DNA of 18,855 nt, taken from assembly GCA_002731195.1 (NCBI GenBank), contig PCAI01000003.1, forward strand, positions 3,471-22,325, read 5' to 3'. A program made the position numbers and the translations under genes. Numbering within the stretch: the stretch's first letter is position 1; each line of letters opens with the position of its first letter. The DNA comes from Methanobacteriota archaeon. Lineage in GTDB: Archaea > Thermoplasmatota > Poseidoniia > Poseidoniales > Thalassarchaeaceae. Below, piece by piece: positions 15,850 to 18,855 of the stretch. The notes below the pieces were generated by a model, which was not told where the DNA came from, did not search any database, and worked only from the letters and a program-made list of their open reading frames with translations.

Positions 15850-16587
15850 GTGGCAGGATTTGATGATGCTTTATCTGTACTAGAAAATTCTACAAGAAGG
15901 CAAATTTTGATGCTTCTTGTAAAAGAGCCTCACTATCCATTACAAATATCTGAATTGATAAATGTTAGTCAACAAGCAGTAGTAAAACATCTAAAAGTCC
16001 TCGAAAAAGCAGATTTTGTGAATTCGGAAATGGTTGCCTCAGAAAAGGGAGGGCCTCCTAAAAAAATGTATAAGGTAGACCAATCCTTTTCTATAAGACT
16101 AGATTTAGGGCCTGACTTATTTCGTACAGAACACAGAAGAATACCGGCCGGCGGGGCAATGAAGTTGTCAAATAGGCTTCCAAAAGAGCTAGAAGGGGTT
16201 GTTAAAAGAATGGGAACAAGAAGAAAATTAGATTTAGGAGAAGCAATAGATGTATTGGGTGAATTAGATTTAGCGTTAGAAAAAATTGATAATCAACGTG
16301 ATGCTATTATTGCAATGCATCAACAAGTTAAAAAAAAGGTATCTTCAAGTGTTTCAGAGCATTCTAATTCGTACGAAGAAAGACGTTTGGCTCATGCTAT
16401 TATGAATCAACCCAGAAGGCCTTTAGATCTGGATTTATTCTCGCATGGCCTCAGAATACAATCGATGGATGCGGAAGAAATGATGGAAAATTTACGAGAG
16501 CGTTTGCTAAGAGATTTTGCATCCAGCAAAGGCGATTTTGTGGCTGCTAAAAAAGGGACGCCTTTGCCTTGGTGGTTAGCAAAATAA
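15850..16587 (+). CDS. SurR/ArsR-like winged-helix transcriptional regulator
   Basis: A DNA-binding regulator of 245 residues. A winged helix-turn-helix occupies about 5-80: STRRQILMLLVKEP is helix 1, ISELINVSQQAVVKHLKVLE the HTH, and GGPPKKMYKV the wing. The arrangement through the wing and the following LDLGPDLFRTE strand resembles the archaeal SurR family. The protein has no cysteine at all, so the CxxC redox switch of Pyrococcus SurR is absent. Residues about 135-180 look like a coiled coil, suited to dimerisation, and the C-terminus contains a small unassigned region ending PLPWWLAK. Start is GTG 15850, chosen because MAGFDDALSVLENSTRRQIL gives a normal family N-terminus and no better ATG exists. 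A hairpin abuts the start. Its stop touches that of the convergent surface-protein gene. Targets are unknown. Confidence 0.82.
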   Translation: MAGFDDALSVLENSTRRQILMLLVKEPHYPLQISELINVSQQAVVKHLKVLEKADFVNSEMVASEKGGPPKKMYKVDQSFSIRLDLGPDLFRTEHRRIPAGGAMKLSNRLPKELEGVVKRMGTRRKLDLGEAIDVLGELDLALEKIDNQRDAIIAMHQQVKKKVSSSVSEHSNSYEERRLAHAIMNQPRRPLDLDLFSHGLRIQSMDAEEMMENLRERLLRDFASSKGDFVAAKKGTPLPWWLAK

Positions 16588-18855
16588 TCAGAATATGGTA
16601 TCTTCATCATCGTTTTTTGACATAAGGCTTGTCTTCTCAGCAAATGCCTGTAATGCCTCTAATCTTCTTCCATACATGACATATCCTGCTACACCAATCA
16701 ACGAGAATGTTGCACCAAGTATAATAGTTGGAACAGAATATCTGGCTACTACATCAATTATTACATCTCCAGTTCCAAAAGTTGAGCTTAATTCACCGCC
16801 TGGTATTCTCATAATATTATTTGTTTCATCAGTTTCAACTATATCATTATCTGCATCTACAACCACAACTATATCATGATTTCCTGCTTCAACCATATAG
16901 AGCAACGTAATAGGATCTGGGTTTTCCAATCCTCCGTCACCAATAGGCATGATTGCTTTGATAATTTGCCTGTATACTATATTATTTTCATCGCAACCAT
17001 TTTTCTTGATGCTATTTGGAGATTGGTCTTTACAAAGTATCACATTGACATCTGTTGCATGTGCATTACCTCTATTGACTATTTTTACACTAACAGAAAG
17101 CATCTCTCCTATTGCTCCCTTTTTGGAACCTGTTGTAACTTCTAGAATTTCTAAATCAGGCGCTCTTAGACGTAATTCCAGTATTTGCTCATTAGTATCA
17201 CAATCTGGTCGATAATTATCGGGAATACCGTCTTTATTGCTATCCAAAGTACAAGAATCTTCCCAACCAGGTGTTTCGTCATAATCTCCATCATTAGCAG
17301 ATGAGCCGAACATTGAAATTGCCTTTATACCAATTTCTCTATTTTGTAACGCTGCATCAGGTGCTATAGATACAATGACAACTATTTGAAGAGTAGTATA
17401 TGCTTCCATTATTGGTAAAGTTAATGCTCCTGTTTGAGCAGAAAGATAGCATCCTTCTGAAGGAATTGGTTCAGATAATGTTAGAAAATCGGGAGCTTGT
17501 CCTAAACATAAGTTTTCTACTGGGTATTCAGTATCAAACCCTTCTAAAAGAGCGAATTTGATATCCCAGTTTGAAAGTGTATTCATTCCTGGCATAACGC
17601 CCCACCCTCCTGCAGCATCAATTGTGTGATTGTGTATGGTTGGTTGATCCGGAACATTACCAAAATTTGTTACATTCAAAGTAAACCTAACTATTCTACT
17701 CGGGGCAGTGGTTTTGATTTTACTTTCTACGCTAGGGTCTAAAGTTATCCTCATATCGTGAAATTCGATAATATTAATTTTTAATGATATTACATCTCTT
17801 AGTTTAGTTCCTTCATATTCTTCTTCGCTATATACATTAAATTTAACAGTGTATTGGCCCGCTAAAGTTTTTTCTGGAACGTTGATTACTATAGGATATT
17901 CACCAGTTTCATCTCTATCCAATTCTCCAAATAGTATTCTCGGTATTTCAATATCCCATACATGTGAATTTCCATCAGAATCTATAATTGAATCTATTGT
18001 AACATCAAACCTATCGGGGCCGTTACCAAGATTCTCAATAGTTGTATTCATTTGATATGGTTGTCCCGGATATAGATCCAAAATGGTTTCTGGGACAGAT
18101 GTCTCAAGATCATATCTTTGAATAATATTTGTTAAAATTACTACGGAGTCTCGTATCTTTGGTTGGCCATCTAAATGAGCTCTAACAGCAACAGAGTCCC
18201 CTAAGCCTGCTGTTGCATTATATGGAGCACACATGATTGCAGTAACAGTGTATGGAGTATTGATTTGAGACCAATATCTTGGTGCATCATCGGCTGGACC
18301 ATTGCCTCCAGGGGCATTTGAAAAATCTAAATCAACTGTCCAATGATCAAATCTCCAAGTCTCTTCTGTCCAATTTGATGGTTTGTCAGGTGGTGCACCA
18401 GGGACATTAAACACTAAGTGACCGGGTGTGAAATGCTTTGTAACATCGATATCGAATTCACTACATTCTCCTGGGAGAATGTATTGTGTTGTATCTCCTA
18501 CTGAAAAGACGATATTCCCTGTTGTCCTTGTTGATACGTTTATCCATAATTCCAAGACATCGAAAGTTCCCCTATCTATTGATAAAACTGGTTCCCCAGT
18601 TGACCATCCTTTGAGATATATTACAAAAGTTCCTGGATCTTGTGATGTAGGAACACTTACTTTTAGATTTTTAGTTACAGACTGTAGGGGATCTAAAGAT
18701 ATGGAAGTTGGGAAATCAATACCCCAACCAAATGGTAATGCCCATTCGTTCTGGCCTTCTAATGTAGAAGGATCATAAAATGCAAATGTATCATAAACAT
18801 TGCCTGTGTTCTTTACAGAAACAGAAAAAATAGCTGATCTTCCTTGTTCAATATC
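16588..18855 (-). CDS. Large membrane-anchored surface protein with CARDB domain (5' end outside window)
   Basis: The frame is open from the stop at 16588-16590 to the right edge, giving at least 755 residues with the N-terminus missing. It is an extracellular multi-domain beta-rich protein. Repeated modules carry NTGNVYDTF, NLGNGPDRFDV, NFGNVPDQ and NRGNAHATDV, the signature of CARDB/NEW3-like Ig-type domains. Near 17200-17250 is a calcium-binding-like loop DSNKDGIPDNY flanked by cysteines. The last outer domain is a CARDB with VDADNDIVETDETNN. A single membrane helix at the C-terminus (SVPTIILGATFSLIGVAGYVMYG) is followed by a short cytoplasmic tail, so the bulk is outside the cell. Such proteins serve as adhesins, surface-layer components or polymer-binding factors; the specific role cannot be told. 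An internal ATG at 18555 is not the real start. Confidence 0.85.
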   Translation of the reverse strand, partial: DIEQGRSAIFSVSVKNTGNVYDTFAFYDPSTLEGQNEWALPFGWGIDFPTSISLDPLQSVTKNLKVSVPTSQDPGTFVIYLKGWSTGEPVLSIDRGTFDVLELWINVSTRTTGNIVFSVGDTTQYILPGECSEFDIDVTKHFTPGHLVFNVPGAPPDKPSNWTEETWRFDHWTVDLDFSNAPGGNGPADDAPRYWSQINTPYTVTAIMCAPYNATAGLGDSVAVRAHLDGQPKIRDSVVILTNIIQRYDLETSVPETILDLYPGQPYQMNTTIENLGNGPDRFDVTIDSIIDSDGNSHVWDIEIPRILFGELDRDETGEYPIVINVPEKTLAGQYTVKFNVYSEEEYEGTKLRDVISLKINIIEFHDMRITLDPSVESKIKTTAPSRIVRFTLNVTNFGNVPDQPTIHNHTIDAAGGWGVMPGMNTLSNWDIKFALLEGFDTEYPVENLCLGQAPDFLTLSEPIPSEGCYLSAQTGALTLPIMEAYTTLQIVVIVSIAPDAALQNREIGIKAISMFGSSANDGDYDETPGWEDSCTLDSNKDGIPDNYRPDCDTNEQILELRLRAPDLEILEVTTGSKKGAIGEMLSVSVKIVNRGNAHATDVNVILCKDQSPNSIKKNGCDENNIVYRQIIKAIMPIGDGGLENPDPITLLYMVEAGNHDIVVVVDADNDIVETDETNNIMRIPGGELSSTFGTGDVIIDVVARYSVPTIILGATFSLIGVAGYVMYGRRLEALQAFAEKTSLMSKNDDEDTIF

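Noticed and set aside
16595..17215. Three overlapping plus-strand open frames
   Set aside because: Antisense shadows of the surface-protein gene with no recognisable domains or ribosome binding sites.
18428..18778. Plus-strand open frame of 116 codons near the right edge
   Set aside because: It lies antisense to the surface-protein gene, whose frame stays open to the edge with clear CARDB/NEW3-like content.
1..18855. CRISPR arrays, tRNA or rRNA genes, insertion sequences, integrase genes
   Set aside because: No regularly spaced repeats, no cloverleaf-like intergenic sequence, no transposase or integrase motifs. The glycan island has no flanking repeats I could see.

Overview
The window looks like chromosomal DNA of a low-G+C planktonic euryarchaeon. 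Archaeal identity rests on a transcription factor B gene, adjacent genes for both subunits of DNA topoisomerase VI, TATA-type promoters, and GGAGGTG/GGTGA-type ribosome binding sites. The B12-dependent ribonucleotide reductase, the CARDB-type membrane-anchored surface protein and the tight gene packing fit a marine Thermoplasmatota-like lineage (Marine Group II/III). That lineage call is inference from gene content, not a phylogenetic result.

Layout, left to right. (1) 1-3621: adenosylcobalamin-dependent ribonucleotide reductase, frame open to the left edge. (2) 3669-7233: a surface-glycan island with one family 2 glycosyltransferase and three different sulfotransferase-like proteins; the sulfotransferase genes are visibly more AT-rich than their neighbours. 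(3) 7238-9534 (minus): transcription factor B followed 11 nt later by an unrecognised helical, HEAT-like protein, probably one operon. (4) 9535-9708: a divergent promoter region with two identical TATA boxes as mirror images, plus two further inverted repeats. (5) 9709-11703: a single-chain aconitase-family dehydratase with the swivel domain at the N-terminus. (6) 11704-11855: a leader with two predicted hairpins. (7) 11856-15797: top6B and top6A with a 1-nt overlap, then a two-helix membrane protein. (8) 15850-16587: a SurR/ArsR-like regulator directly behind a hairpin. (9) 16588-18855 (minus): a large surface protein, cut by the right edge.

The informational genes (RNR for dNTP supply, Topo VI for DNA topology, TFB for transcription initiation) are interleaved with a central-metabolism dehydratase and cell-surface genes. 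The glycosyltransferase and sulfotransferases probably act together on a sulfated surface or secreted glycan. Three convergent gene pairs end within 0-4 nt of each other, which points to a streamlined genome. No stretch over 300 bases lacks a gene, and I saw no tRNA, rRNA, CRISPR array or insertion sequence. The most interesting signals are the mirrored tfb/aconitase promoter with a perfect palindrome at the tfb start site, the structured top6B leader, the sulfotransferase island and the TFB-linked HEAT-like protein.
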